From Colocasia esculenta (lineage: Eukaryota; Streptophyta; Magnoliopsida; Alismatales; Araceae): a DNA stretch of 64,000 nt. The notes under the pieces were generated by a model. It ran no database searches, was not told where the DNA came from, and saw only the letters and a list, made by a program, of their open reading frames with translations. This document shows, in pieces, positions 11,401-23,700 of the stretch (positions within the stretch are counted from its first letter, which is position 1; each line of letters opens with the position of its first letter). The DNA lies in assembly GCA_014218235.1 (NCBI GenBank), contig CM024755.1, forward strand, positions 36,228,713-36,292,712, written 5' to 3'. A program made the position numbers and the translations under genes.

Positions 11401-13019
11401 TAAACTTAGAAGCACAGAAAGGCATACCTTGATATTCAAATACATAACCATTGGGATGACAAAATCTGATCTTTTTCTTTCTACAATCTAGCATAGCTCC
11501 ATAGGTCTCAAGCCAGTCCATACCCAAAATAATATCATAATCAGTCAACTGTAAAGCATATAATCGACCTGGCATCTGGTTCCCTTCAAACACCACTGGA
11601 GCCCCATCTATATAACACGAGGCGAGCATAAACTCACCAGAGGGAACCTCCACTACTAATTCACATGATTTTTCTTCAAGAGGGTGAGCCATACTATCCA
11701 AAAATTCTTCAGAAATAAATGAATGCGAGGCACCTGAATTAAATAAAACTTTTGCTGAATATTCATAAATAGGGATAGTACCTTCTATCATATTCGATGC
11801 CTCTGCCTGGGCACGGGTGATAGCCATAACCCGACCCCTACCTCTCTCCAGTAGTGCTCCTCTACCACGACCTACTGGTGGCTGCTGGGACTGCTGCGGC
11901 TGCTGAACACCCCTACCATATCCATAATCCCTCGGATAGGGACAATTACGGATCAAATGCCCTGGTTGATTGCAGTTATAACACCTATAACCTGGTGGAA
12001 GGATAGGCTGCCTGGCAGTACTCTGCTGCGACTCCTCCACCTCTAGCTTACCACGACCCTGCTGAATCTGCTGACGACCTCCCCATCCTCTTCCTCTACT
12101 TCTAAATGCCTGCTTTAATTTCTGGCCCCACTTACCAAAACCAGATGAGGAAGGTCCTGCTGATGCTTTACCCTTACTCACACCTGCTGACTGCTGGGGT
12201 AGCCGAAAACTACCCGAACCTGACTCGCCCACCTGACGAGTCCGAACTGCTCTCTCAAGAGTAGCTACTCTCTGAGCTGCTTCTTCAACTTTTCTACACA
12301 TTAATGGTATCATTGCAGTCTGCAATTCAGGCCTCAAACCACGGATAAAATATTCAACCATCATAGCATTATCCATGACAACATAGGGTGCATACCTACT
12401 CAGCGCCATGAACCACATCTGATATTCCAGTACCGAATTCCCACTTTGTTGCAAAGTCCTGAACTGCTCCCTTTTTGCCTGCTGTACTTGAAGAGGAAAG
12501 AATTTATCATTAAACACTTCAAGAAATTTAGACCAGGTAATACCACCCTCTATTCTACCTGCAAAGGTGGTCTGCATCTTCAGACGCCACCATTCTTGCG
12601 TAAATCCCCTCAACTGGAAAGTAGACAACACCACTTTGTCCATTGCCGGACACCTCATAGTCATAAAGACCCTTTCAATCTCATGAATCTAGTGCTCCGC
12701 TGTATCTGGATTCGGCCCACCAGAGTAGGTAGGCGGCTGCAACCTCAAAAATCTTTCAATTTGCACCACTGGCTCTTCTGCCGCAATCACGGGTGGTGAT
12801 GGTGATTGGTGGTACTGGTGCCACAAAAGGTACCTCCACCCCTGGTGGTGGTGGAACTGGGGCCACAGGTACCGCTTCTCCAGTCACTGGTGGTACCGGT
12901 GCCTGCTGATCCATCCTCATCCGAATTTCAGTGAGGCTCTCCCAAATCCTTTCTATCATCCGCTGAGTCGATTCCTCAGGGTCATCTCCTCTACCACCCC
13001 AGTCTCTTCTATCAGCCAT
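8429..13019 (-). pseudogene. T1 gag-pol polyprotein, broken
   Basis: The start ATG is at 13019 (MADRRDWGG). The N-terminal gag reads to about 12790, where a frameshift occurs. A Trp-to-stop TAG sits near 12690, and 12664-9629 is open for 1011 codons. Domains by residue in that frame: gag to about 120, CCHC knuckle 228-241, aspartic protease around 309, reverse transcriptase about 490-660 with FIDD at 642-645, RNase H from 790, and the start of integrase. A TAG at 9626-9628 (His codon in T3) precedes the rest of integrase (DRDPRF, QTER) and the chromodomain, ending at 8429. The protease motif reads NSGA instead of DSGA, and the RNase H motif reads NALSR instead of DALSR. Both are Asp-to-Asn changes at catalytic positions. 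Confidence 0.93.
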
Positions 13020-13160
13020 TACAGCTGCCTACACACACAACATGTTAATCATAAGCAAAACAACGAGTCATTACAAAAACCAAAGCCAGCTACCAGCAGT
13101 GTATCTAAAAGAAGACATGGCTATGTAACTTCTTAATTCCCTTATATTTACACGGACCTT

Positions 13161-13174
13161 GATCTGATACCAAC
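13161..13174 (-). other. T1 primer binding site
   Basis: On the minus strand, GTTGGTATCAGATC follows the 5' LTR. It matches the initiator-Met tRNA primer consensus TGGTATCAGAGC except for one base, with a 2-base gap after the LTR. Confidence 0.8.
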
Positions 13175-15405
13175 TGTGACGGAACGCCTCGTCCAAGCCC
13201 GTTAAACCGATAACGTACTCGATCCGAGTCCGTCTCCCACGAACGGGCCGAAGCCTCGCAAGGGATACCACACACTAGTCCATGAAAACACAAAAGAACA
13301 CACCATTGCATTTATAATATACAAGGTTTTACATAGCCAACTTAAAAGAAATAAAGAAAAGTACACAAGCCTGGGGCATACCTCGAGGTACAACAGGTAC
13401 AACTATAACTAAAAAAAAGGAAAAGCTACACTGCTGGAGGTGCTGGGCCAACACCGCTACGTCGCGGTTCCGAACTGGACAACGGTAGAGAAACCTCCTC
13501 CTCGCCCTCACCTATGGGGGTAGGGGTGAGCCTCGCTAGTCACTGGCTCAGTAGGGAACTCCCCCAAAACCGAGCAAACCAAACCACAGGTACGAAGGTA
13601 GCAAACAGTACCAACAATTTATAGAACAGCTAAGCAGGATATAAAAGCAGTAAAAGTACTCACCATCTGCCGACTACGAAAAACAACTGTAATAATTAAA
13701 TGGCAAACCAGTACAAGTGTACGAGCTAAAGTAGAGACCACCACACACGAGCCACGTGAACTGGTTCGCGACACCAGAGACTGACTCGGACAAGCTAACA
13801 TGGGTCTACCTCTCAGTCTCGCAGCCACGGACGAAAGGTCCAGCTGCTGCTCCACGTGAAAAGGGTCAAGCAACTGTGGAGACCAACTAAACACCACCAC
13901 CTGCAGACCACACGGTCGCAGGCCCATGCCTGACACCTCTGGATACCCTGGCCTGGGCCTTCTAGAGTGAGGCACTGGAAAAGGACTAGCTGGGGACCAG
14001 TGTCGACTACTGGTGTCCGTACCCCCAACTACGAGCGCGCTACAAGTGACTAAAAGACAAGTACGACAGTCACTGTCCTACTGTCATCTTTCCCTCAGCC
14101 AGACGTACAACTCAAACAAAGGAGTGAGGGTGTCCAGGTCAGATGACACAGACCTCGATGGTACAACACAAGTACCGGGACAAAGCCCCGAGCTAACAGC
14201 CTAGCTCACAGAGAACCTGGGGCACCCAAATGGAGAGGTAACCACGGTAGGCGTCGTACTACTCGCCACATACACAAAACCACGTGCACATCACACAAAC
14301 CACGTGACGTCCCGCACAAACCTCGTGTACTGGTAGTTCACCACACGTGAACACCACGTAAACACGTAAAGCACTAACCAACTGCATACCCTGTATGTTA
14401 GTTACAGCAACCATGTGTACTCAGTGCTTCAGAAATACCAACACATCACTTTTTATCGATAAACATTCTGCATGGCAATATTTAAATAAAACATGCTGGT
14501 GGCAACATCGACTGCCGTCGATGGGGTATAGACGGCAAGGGATCTAGCCGTCTAGTTCCCAGCTGAAGAACCTGGCGTCAATCGATATTGACGCCAAGCT
14601 CCTCAACTCCAGTTCCTGCAGAAACCCTAAACCGATTCTACATGCATTCTTGGTCCCGAAAACATCGAGAAAACATGAGGAAATACTTCCTCTAACATCC
14701 ACACACTATAACCAAACCGTAACAGCATGTTTCGCTACTCAAATTAATCAAACCACCTATTAACCCACATGGAACACTTCCTTCCCAAAACGTGATTATC
14801 ACATTATTTCATGCTTTTAGAACACATTAAAACAATTAGAATGAGCTAAAGGGATTGTCCCCTACCTTCGGATGCGCTTAAACCTCCTAAATTCTCCCAG
14901 TTCACACCAAACCCTCCGCGAGCTCCTATGACGATTACACCTCGATCCGGCGTTTCCTTGGCCGATTCGTCACCGTCTCGCGTTCCACGAGCCTCCGACT
15001 GACCTCCTGCAACTGATGGAAGTAGTAGGGAAGCAAAAGGCATGAAAACAGGGCAAGGGAGAGGGAGAATAGAGTGAGGGAACTGCCCTCGGGTAGACCT
15101 ATATTCTGTAGATTGCACAGGTTGGCGTCAACCCTACTGCCGCTTAGAGAACCGCTGCAGTCAACGTCCACAAAGCCTATCGTTAAGTTCTTAAGTTGAC
15201 GTCACCTTAGATGGACGTTAAACAAGTCAACGACCACACCTGGCCGTCAACTCCCAACTAACTGCAATAGGTCCTATCTTGTTTCAGGACCAAACCTGCT
15301 CCCAACCTGCGCACACCACACGACCAAACCACACTGGCCTCACAACGGCCACTACAACCAACACACACATGATCCATAAGGATCCGAAAAGCACGCGATG
15401 TTACA
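13175..15405 (-). mobile_element. T1 5' LTR (full length)
   Basis: This is the 2231-bp LTR abutting the primer site. Relative to the 3' LTR it keeps the extra 480 bases (14752-15232). The conserved box is TGAGCC...GGCTCA at 13527-13550. A hairpin GGCGTCAAT-CGAT-ATTGACGCC lies at 14574-14595. Short ORFs inside the LTR show no recognisable protein. Confidence 0.93.
15118..15262. repeat. T1 U3 array of GTTGACG/CGTCAAC motifs
   Basis: About eight degenerate copies of an ACG-centred inverted motif lie within 145 bases of the U3 end, such as GGCGTCAAC, GTCAACGTC, GTTGACGTCAC, GGACGTTAA and GCCGTCAAC. T3 has the equivalent at about 52019-52150. In element orientation the cluster is upstream of a weak TATA-like sequence near 15105. 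Confidence 0.55.
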
Positions 15406-15410
15406 AAGGT

Positions 15411-15752
15411 AGTCTTTGTACCCCTTGGTTAAGGGAAGACTTGCTTGGGAGCAAGTGGGCTTGTAATACCTCTCAAAGTTGAGAGAATGCCAAGTATTCT
15501 TGGTAGTTAGTGAAATTCCACGTGGTTTTCTTAGGGACTGAACGTAAGACTTCTATGTGAGAATGGCTGAACCAGGATAAAATTTCTTGTGCATTTGTGT
15601 GATTGTTTCTGCCAATTTACACTTGTATCACACACTACACTAAACACTAACAACCTTATTTAGTGTTGTCTACTTTCAGATAAAATTTTTAAAGTGCAAG
15701 AAGTCCTATTCACCCCCCTCTAGGACATCATTAGTGCCATCTCGATCCAACA
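15411..15752 (+). mobile_element. C1 3' LTR, second part (U5 end)
   Basis: This continues the C1 LTR after T1 and one copy of AAGGT. It contains the C-rich, CTCTAGG-type sequence typical of Sirevirus LTR ends and terminates CCAACA at 15752, matching the TGTTG start. Bases 15753-15796 that follow belong to the target locus. Confidence 0.85.
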
Positions 15753-15796
15753 CGTAGCACCTGCTTCGGCACCCGTACCCCTTCATCCACCTCAAC
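15753..15796. other. Interstitial target sequence (left piece)
   Basis: Forty-four bases separate C1 from G1. With G1 (one TSD copy) and G2 removed, this joins 24250-24402 and then 27969 onward. The joined sequence is rich in CCT/CAA codons and reads as Pro/Gln-rich in one frame before stops. No identity is assigned. Confidence 0.5.
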
Positions 15797-15948
15797 TGTA
15801 ACACCCTGGATTTTTTTAAAATCCCAAATAAATGGGGATACATTAGTGGATATGATTGAGTAAGGTTTCAATCATGATAATTAAGGTAAAGGATTCCCTG
15901 AAGAAAGTCTTGGGATGAGTGGGAATTGATATATGATGAAGTACCATT

Positions 15949-16110
15949 GATTGCTTCCTATGCAATCGATGTTTGAGACAATCGATGTTTAAGTGAAAGG
16001 TAATTGATGTTTAAGAACATAGTCGATGTTTAATGACATAATTGATGTTTAAGGACATAATCGATGTTTGAACATACTCGATGTTCAAAGAAGCAATCAA
16101 TAGGAGTCTG
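15949..16110. repeat. G1 5' LTR array of ATCGATGTT motifs
   Basis: Roughly eight to nine copies of (A)ATCGATGTTT or near variants (ATTGATGTTT, GTCGATGTTT, CTCGATGTTC), about 16-20 bases apart. The core ATCGAT is a CpG-centred palindrome and the variants are mostly C-to-T or G-to-A at that CpG. One copy of the AAGTGAAAGGTAAT spacer is present here, versus seven in the 3' LTR. Confidence 0.85.
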
Positions 16111-17296
16111 TGTATCAATTGGCCTTATTTGCCAACCGATTGACCCTTTTATTGGCCCATTAAACACCAATCGATGGTGAATTCTGTTCTCCAATCAATG
16201 GAAATAAAAGGATAAAGTGAAAATATATAACAGTAATATTCTGAAATGGGCCTGGGTGGTCCTTACCTACCCTTATCATTTCCCCAGAAATGAGTCAACA
16301 TGGACATGGCCCTGGTATGGGGTCTGTCCTTTGTCCAGCCAAAGTCAAGGGTAGGTATGGTAGAGTATGGCTTGAGTATGGCCTGTGTATGACAGATTGG
16401 ACCTTTTGTCCCTTCTTCAAGAATAAAGATTGGGTCCTAAATGGAACCAAAGACCCCCTTAAATAAGCCATCTGGCCCTTCTTGGCTAAACCTTATGCCT
16501 TTTTCTTGTATCTGAAGGCAGTTTGGAACCTTTCCCTCTGCACCTCATTTGCCTTAACCTGAGTGGAGCCAAGGAGATCTTAGAGCTTGAGAGTTCCTTT
16601 TTTGCTCAACCGTGGGCATAACATCTTGGAAAAGCTTAGAGATCTGATGGTGTGGAGCCCTCTGGAGCTGAAGGGATGATCCTGCAAGTTGAAGCTTGGA
16701 TAGCTTAGAAGCTCTTCATCCTTGCACCACTGCCTCGACCTGATGGAGATGGACTTCAGGGAGTTCTTCTTACTCTAAGCCTTGCATAAAACAATAAGAG
16801 TGGATTTGAAAGAGCAACCCAAAAAGGTAGGTTTTCATAGGCACAAATTAAATTGCTTAATTTTTGTTCTAAGCATCCTTGAATTCTTCCATGTTATAAG
16901 TCCATATGATTGCCTTTGATTTGCCTAACTGTCTGATCAGTAGAGTGTTAGGATTTCCTGATCCTTACACCTCTGCAAGACTCACCTTGTTTCAGCTTGT
17001 TCCTGAGGAGCATGACCCTTGTTCCTAGGAAGTATGTCCAGAAGCTTTTGATCTTTCCCAAAATAAGAACCCATTTGATTTGTCTTGTCCCGTGCATTTT
17101 TGGAACCATTGGATTGGAAGTGCAACCCTCAAGTTTCTTTCATGTGATGGCTTCAACAACTTCCTTGTTGAAAGCCTGGTATGATCTTTATGAAATTATC
17201 TTGTTCCGTCCACCATTGAACGCTTGCTTTTGGCATCATTGGGTTTGATGCACTCTTGCGTTATCCATAGACCCCTTTCTGGTTCAAGTACATTTG

Positions 17297-17450
17297 ACTG
17301 GCCTTTGTGGAACTGCTTGATTGTCAACTCGGATTGGCCCTTTGTGGTAATTCCGACTGTCAACTCCGACTGGCCCTTTGTGGCAATTCTGACTATTAAC
17401 TCCGACTGGCCCTTCATGGCAATTCTGATTGGCCCTTTTGGCCACCCCAA
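17297..17450. repeat. G1 LTR tandem repeat with GGCCCTTTGTGG
   Basis: Four to five degenerate units of about 33 bases combine GGCCCTTTGTGG with CAACTCCGACT. The same block is in the 3' LTR at about 22499-22665 with small differences. It lies downstream of the array and TATA-like region, probably in the transcribed leader (inference). Confidence 0.7.
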
Positions 17451-19038
17451 CGACTCTTCCTTTGTACTCGTCGACTGCATATTTGGCTCATCTGATTGTC
17501 TTGTGATCTGTCCCATATAAGTGAAGCCAGCATGACAGCAGCCTAAGTGTCTTGTATATGTTAAAAGTTATAATAATGTGAAGATTATTCTAATGACTCC
17601 TAAGCGCTTGATCTCTGATCCTCCTCTGATTAAAAAAAACTGAAACTCCAACCTTACATCTGCTTGCCTTGAATATGAAATCAGAGAAAATGTATAGGAA
17701 CCCCCTTGACCCCTTGATCTGTCAAGTTCTCTTTCACTTTGTTCACTAAATTCTTGGCACTCCATACTTGAAGTTCCTTGATCTGAACTTATGTCGCCTA
17801 TATGATATCTTACACTTCTTTCCTTCTTGACTCTAAATGGCCATAATGATTTGAATTCGGCACTACTGTTGGGATGATATCCCTGATCAAATGCCTATGC
17901 AATAGGGGTCTGATCTGGTCTTGGGGAGGAGCACCCCGACGTACTAGTACAAATCAACCAAATTTGAGTAGTGCTTGGCATTGGCATCCATATGTATGCA
18001 AGATTGGAATGTGCCTTTTTATTATATGATATGAATGAAGCACGATGTACTATTTGATATGATATGTTTGATTCGTTCGTTTGACTTGATAAGTTTGATT
18101 CGTTTGAAATGGCCAATATCTGTTCATCTGTTACATGTTTGATTTGGATCATAGCTTGACTTGTGTATCATTCTCATGATATGTTAAACAACATGACTCG
18201 CCTTGAATTCTTGCAATATGCAACACTTGATATGATATAATCATGCTTCCTGTTTACCTTGATCTCCTTCTTGTCATCTTAGAAATTTACTTTATTAAAA
18301 TGTTAATTAAGTATACCTTGCCCGCACCATGTGATATAAATCCTACTGGGGTAATTGGCTCATAACCTATTAACATTTCAGGTAATTTTTGGAGCATGAT
18401 TAGCATGTAGCCGACCCACTGTTGAAGAACCTAGAGCACCTTAGAGGAGTCTAAATTTCTGAATTGATAGATGTATGAGTGAATCATGTTATATACTTGT
18501 AGACCACTGTGGTCAGATCTGTGAGGAGTGTTTTCTTTTAGAAACTAGTACTTGTAGAAACCATGCAATGAATAAAAGAAATAATTGATGATTTGTCCAA
18601 GTGTGCATCGGATGTAGGAATCACATATTCATCATGTTGTGTTTTATGTGTTGGGATTGTATGTTTTTTTTTGTAGCAAATTTGATTGCAATGAGATGTG
18701 TAAATTCTGAAATTTTATGGAAGAATCATGTTTTGGTAAATCCTTGTATGAATCTTGTGATGAAGGAGCTTTTATGATTGCATGGGATTGAGCCTTTCCT
18801 ATTAATGAGTTTTGTTAGCCAGTAAAAGAAAAGAAAGGAAAAAAACAACCCTTTTCGGGGCCCTAATTGTGGTTGAGGATTGGCCTTTCTCTTTTTCATT
18901 ACATGAGATTTGATTAGATTGTCGCACCCCGATGTGACTTGAGGTGTTTGGTAAAGATTTATGTTGATGTTGGATTATTTCAGATTTTTAATTTCTGCTG
19001 CAATTATGATACCTGAATTTTGGGGGCGTGACAAAAGG

Positions 19039-19050
19039 TGGTATTAGAGC
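19039..19050 (+). other. G1 primer binding site
   Basis: TGGTATTAGAGC begins five bases after the 5' LTR and differs from the initiator-Met tRNA complement TGGTATCAGAGC by one C-to-T change. It fixes the element on the + strand. Confidence 0.8.
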
Positions 19051-20082
19051 ATCCCAGCAGCCTGGGTGCATTAGAAAAGGTAATATCAAACCATCCCTAG
19101 GTGGATTAAGGTGATATCATAGCACTCCTGGTTAGATTGAGAGTAATATTAGAGCATCTGCCTTATTTGTCTTGATCCCTGGCTAGATAGATAGGAGTAT
19201 CTGAATCTTTAAACTCTTGGATTCTAGGACTGAACAAGAGAGATATTGGAATGCCAACCATGATCTTGGATTGGACTAAGAAATATTTAAGAGTTGTCAC
19301 TTGATCCAAAGATAGATAAGGAACCACATTAGAAATATCCCTTGTGATTTTGGAAGGATGAGACTGATATCAAAATGTCAGTCTTGAATTCTAGGATCTG
19401 GATAAGAGTAGCATCAAGGTTTCCATCTTGAACCTTGGTTGGTTAGAAATGCTACCAAGACTTGGCCTTTGATCTTAAATAGGATCTCAGTTTGGACAAT
19501 TAAGAGCCCTCAGGCTAGCTTATAGCCTGAATTATGGAAATTTCTATCATGAGGACTTAGGTTCCTTGTGTCTGTCCCTTGCTGGCACCCAGTAAGTGGG
19601 TGGAGCCTTATGATAGACCTGAACATTTCCCTTATGGAGAAACATTACCAGGGCTGCATATGCTCTAAACTATAGTCTTATCATTTGAACCTCACCTTAT
19701 GGATCTATATTTACCTAATGCTAGATGTATTAGGAGGTACTAAAGCCACAACCTGAATACCAAGTTTTGGTCTTTGCTGTAAGAATCTAGACTTTGGGAA
19801 ATTTGACATGTCCAACACTAAGATAGAACCCTTGTCAACACCTTGGAATTGGTGGATAAACTCCAAATGGAATAAGGTATGGGCTACAATCCTGGGATGG
19901 AAACCTGGCCTTGATACCCAAGAGTTGCAGGTTATCCTAAATTTAAGAAAAATTGTCCTAAGCAATGGTAAGTTTTGGTAGAAGCCATGGACTAGACATA
20001 GAACTTCCTTGATGAATGATTACAAGATTTGTAAGCTAGAAGTGAGAAGCAAGGGAGAAACTGACAATCATGGTAATTTATT
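19051..20082 (+). other. G1 interior, no intact ORF
   Basis: About 1 kb between primer site and gag remnant. Near the start, a short theme (GGTGGTATTAGAGCATC, GGTGATATCATAGCACTCC) recurs at about 19037-19150. No ORF above about 85 codons on either strand resembles a known protein. Confidence 0.6.
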
Positions 20083-20460
20083 TTGAAGGAACTTAAACAA
20101 ATGACAACTGAGGAACAATCCACAACACTTTTGGATGGACTAAGGTCAGTTCAGAAGGTAGCCAATGCATTAAAAAGAGCTTCCCAACTGTTGGAGAATG
20201 CTTTGGGATCTACTGAGGACTTCAAACCCATAGCTAGAAAGAAACGGCTTAACAGTAGCAACAAATCACAAAAGAAAAAGAAGCCCAGGAAGAATAGTGC
20301 GTGTTCCTAAAGGAAGATGCGAGCACTATGGCAGAGCAAGTCACCAGATTGAAGATTGTTGGAGGAAGAATAGAGCTTGCTTGCAGTGTGGAAGTATATA
20401 TGGACCACAAGATCTGTGATTGCCGCAAATGAAAGGAAATAAATCCTCAAGGAAGAACTA
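20083..20460 (+). pseudogene. G1 gag remnant (C-terminal part with CCHC knuckle)
   Basis: An ORF from 20083 to 20310 codes a helical segment (LRSVQKVANALKRASQLLEN) then a Lys-rich tail. After a frameshift, 20311-20400 reads through a degenerate zinc knuckle: Cys-Glu-His-Tyr-Gly...His....Cys, with Tyr where the second Cys is expected, then a Cys-rich CLQCGS segment. This is the nucleocapsid region of a gypsy-type gag. No protease, reverse transcriptase or integrase follows before the polypurine tract. Confidence 0.6.
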
Positions 20461-20757
20461 GATGGTCCTGAGTAGTTAGAATCCTTTTGATTTTTGGGGT
20501 TATAATCTTATTTGGAAGAAACCTATAAATCTTAGTACTTTTGAACATCTTGTTAAGATGATTATCTTGAATGAAATGGAGTAGTATCTTGATGAGGGAT
20601 ATGTGAATGTATGTATGCCCTCCAGAAAATATCTTGCATGGGATGGATGTCTTGCTGATCTAAGTCTTAAATGGGGGAGACAATTAAGAAGAGGAATTGA
20701 GGATCATTGGGTGATCACCACATATTAGATCATATGAATTTGGGGACCAAATTCCTT

Positions 20758-20771
20758 TAAGTGGGGGAGAG
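20758..20771 (+). other. G1 polypurine tract
   Basis: TAAGTGGGGGAGAG directly precedes the 3' LTR start TGTAACACCC. It is the plus-strand primer and confirms + orientation. Confidence 0.85.
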
Positions 20772-23700
20772 TGTAACACCCTGGATTTTTTAAAAATCCA
20801 AAATAAATGAGGATAAATTAGTGGAGATGATTGAGTAAGGTTTCAATCAAGATAATTAAGGTAAAGGATTCCCTGAAGAAAGTCTTGGAATGAGTGGGAA
20901 TTCATATATGACGAAGTACCATTGATTGCTTCCTATGCAATCGATGTTTGAGACAATCGATGTTTAAGCGAAAGGTAATCGATGTTGGAGACAATTGATG
21001 TTTAAGTGAAAGGTAATCGATGTTACAGAAAATTGATGTTTAAGTGAAAGGTAATTGATGTTTGAGACAATCGATGTTTAAGTGAAAGGTAATCGATGTT
21101 GGAGACAATCGATGTTTAAGTGAAAAGTAATCGATGTTGGAGACAATCGATGTTTAAGGGAAAGGTAATCAATGTTTGAGACAATCGATGTTTAAGTGAA
21201 AGGTAATCAATGTTTGAGGACATAATCGATGTTTAAGGACAACATTGATCTTTAAGGACATAATCGATGTTTGAACATAACTGATGTTTAAAGAAGCAAT
21301 CGATAGGAGTATGTGCATCGATTGGCCTTATTTTCCAACCGATTGACCCTTTTACTGGCCCATTAAACACCAATCGATGGAGAATTATGTTCTCCAATCA
21401 ATGGAAATAAAAGGATACAATGAAAATATATAACAGTAATATTCTGAAATGGACCTGGGTGGTCCTTACCTACCCCTGTCCTTTCCCCAGAAATGAGTCA
21501 ACATGGACATGGCCCTGATATGGGGTCTGTCCTTTTTCCAGCTAAAGTCAAGGGTAGGTATGGTAGAGTATGGCTTGAGTATGGCCTGTGTATGACAGAT
21601 TGGACCTTTTGTCCCTTTTACAAGAATAAAGAATTGGTCCTAAATGGAACCAAAGACCCCCTTAAATAAGCCATCTGGCCCTTCTTAGCTAAACCTTATG
21701 CCGTTTTCTTGTACTTGAAGGCAGTTTGGAACCTTTCCCTCTGCACCTCATCTGCCTTAACCTGAGTGGAGCCAAGGAGATCTTGGAGCTTGAGAGTTCC
21801 TCTTCTGCTCAACCGTGGGCATAACCTGCTGGAAAAGCTTGGAGATCTGATGGTGTGGAGCCCTCTGGAGCTGAAGGGATGATCCTGCAGGTTGAAGCTT
21901 GGAGAGCTTGAAAGCTCTTCATCCTTGGACCACTGCCTCGACCTGCTGGAGATGGACTTCAAGGAGTTCTTCTTCCTCTAAGCCTTGCATCAAACAATAA
22001 GAGTGGATTTGAAAGAGCAACCCAAAAAGGTAGGTTTTCTCGGGCACAAATTAAATTGCTTAATTCTTGTTCTACGTATCCTTGAATTCTTCCATGTTAT
22101 AAGGCCATCTGATTGCCTTTGATTTGCCTAACTGTCTGATTAGTAGAGTGTTAGGATTTCCTGATCCTTACACCTTTGCAAGACTCACCTTGTTTCTGCT
22201 TGTTCCTGAGGAACATGACCCTTGTTCCTAGGAAGTATGTCCATAATTTTTTGTTCTTTCCCAAAATAAGAAGCCATTTAATTTGTCTTGTTCCATGCAT
22301 TTCTAGAACCATTGGACTGGAAGTGCAACCCTCAAGTTTCTTTCATGTGATGGCTTCAACAACTTCCTTGATGAAAGCCTGGTCTGATCTTTCTGAAATT
22401 ATCTTGTTCTGTCCACCATTGAATGCTTGCTTTTGGCATCATTGGGTATGATGCACTCTTGTGTAATCCATAGACCCCTTTCTGGTTCAAGTACATTCGA
22501 CTGGCCTTTGTGGAACTACTTGACTATCAACTCTGACTGACCCTTTGTGGTAATTCCGACTGGCCCTTTGTGGCAATTCCGACTAGCCCTTTGTGGCAAT
22601 TTCGACAATTAACTTCGAATGGCCCTTTGTGGCGATTCCAATTTGCCCTTCTGGCCTCCCCAACTGCTCTTCCTTTGTACTCTTCGACTGCTCATTCTGC
22701 TCATCTGATTGTCTTATGATCTGTCCCTTAGAAGAGTACCCAGCATGACAGCAGCCTAAGTGTCTTGTATATGTTAAAGGTTATAAGAATGTAAAGATTA
22801 TTCTAATGACTCCTAAGCACTTGATCTCTGATCCTCCTCTGATTAAAAAATACTGAAACTCCAACCTTACATTTGCTTGCCTTGAATCTGAAATCAGAGA
22901 AAATGTATAGAAACCCCCTTGACTCCTTGATCTGTCAAGTTCTCTTTCACTTCGTTCACTAAATTCTTGGTACTCCATACTTGAAGTTCCTTGATCTGAA
23001 CTTATGTCATTGGCCTATATGATATCTTACACTTCTATCCTTCTTGACTCTAAATGGCCGTAATGATTTGAATTCGGCACTACTGTTGGGATGATATCCC
23101 TGATCAAATGCCTGTGCAATAGGGGCGTGATCTGGTCTTGGGGAGGAGCACCCTGACGTACTAGTACAAATAAACCAAATTTGAGCGGTGCTTGGCATTG
23201 ACATCCATATGTATGCAAGATTGAAATGTGCCTTTTTGTTATATGATATGAATGAAACACGATGTACTATTTGATATGATATGTTTGATTCGTTCGTTTG
23301 ACTTTATAAGTTTGATTCGTTTGAAATAGCCAATATCTGTTCATCAGTTACATGTTTGATTTGGATCATAGCTTGACTTGTGTATCGTTCTCATGATATG
23401 TTAAACAACATAATTCGCCTTGAATTCTTGCAATATGCAACACTTGATCTGATATAAACATTGTTCCTTTTTGCCTTGATCTCCTACTTGTCATCTTTGT
23501 AATTCAGTTTATTGAAATGTTAATTAAGTATACCTTGCCTGCACCATGAGATATAAATCCTACTGGGGTAGTTGGCTCATAACCTATTAACATTTCAGGT
23601 AAATTTTGGAGCATGATTAACATGTAGCCAACCCACTGCTGGAGAATGTGGAGCCCCTTGGAGGAGTCTAAACTTCTGAATTGATGGAAGTATGAGTGAA

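Larger units (their letters stand above)
6559..15405 (-). mobile_element. T1: Tekay/Del-type Ty3/gypsy chromovirus, nested in C1 LTR
   Basis: A complete element on the minus strand flanked by AAGGT (6554-6558 and 15406-15410). Its LTRs are 6559-8309 (3') and 13175-15405 (5'), ending TGTGACGG...TTACA on the + strand. The iMet-type primer site abuts the 5' LTR and gag-pol lies between. A C-terminal chromodomain with the block KIKKLRNKEIELVKVRW and long LTRs place it in the Tekay/Del clade. Gag-pol has several breaks and two lost catalytic aspartates, so this copy is dead. Confidence 0.93.
1..15752 (+). mobile_element. C1: Sirevirus-type Ty1/copia element, 3' portion
   Basis: The element enters from beyond the left edge and ends at 15752. 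In order it shows the reverse transcriptase to RNase H part of pol (1-1518), a spacer with a palindrome array, an env-like pseudogene (2133-4799), a polypurine tract and a 3' LTR (4832-6558 plus 15411-15752) split by the gypsy element T1. The order pol, extra ORF, AAAAAGGGGGAGAA tract, TGTTG...CA LTR is that of the plant Sirevirus lineage. The 5' LTR, gag, protease and integrase lie outside the window, so its target duplication cannot be checked. It is an old copy, with stops and frameshifts throughout. Confidence 0.88.
15797..19033 (+). mobile_element. G1 5' LTR
   Basis: A 3237-bp LTR. From left to right it contains the ATCGATGTT array (about 15949-16110), an A/T-rich TATA-like stretch near 16220, a GGCCCTTTGTGG tandem repeat (17297-17450), the CCTACTG...GGCTCA box (18342-18362) and the end GGGGGCGTGACA. 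It differs from the 3' LTR mainly in array length. No credible gene lies inside. Confidence 0.9.

Noticed and set aside
16997..17248. Short ORF conserved in both G1 LTRs (also 22176-22451)
   Set aside because: LTR copies share all sequence by origin, so presence in both is not evidence of coding. There is no known domain.
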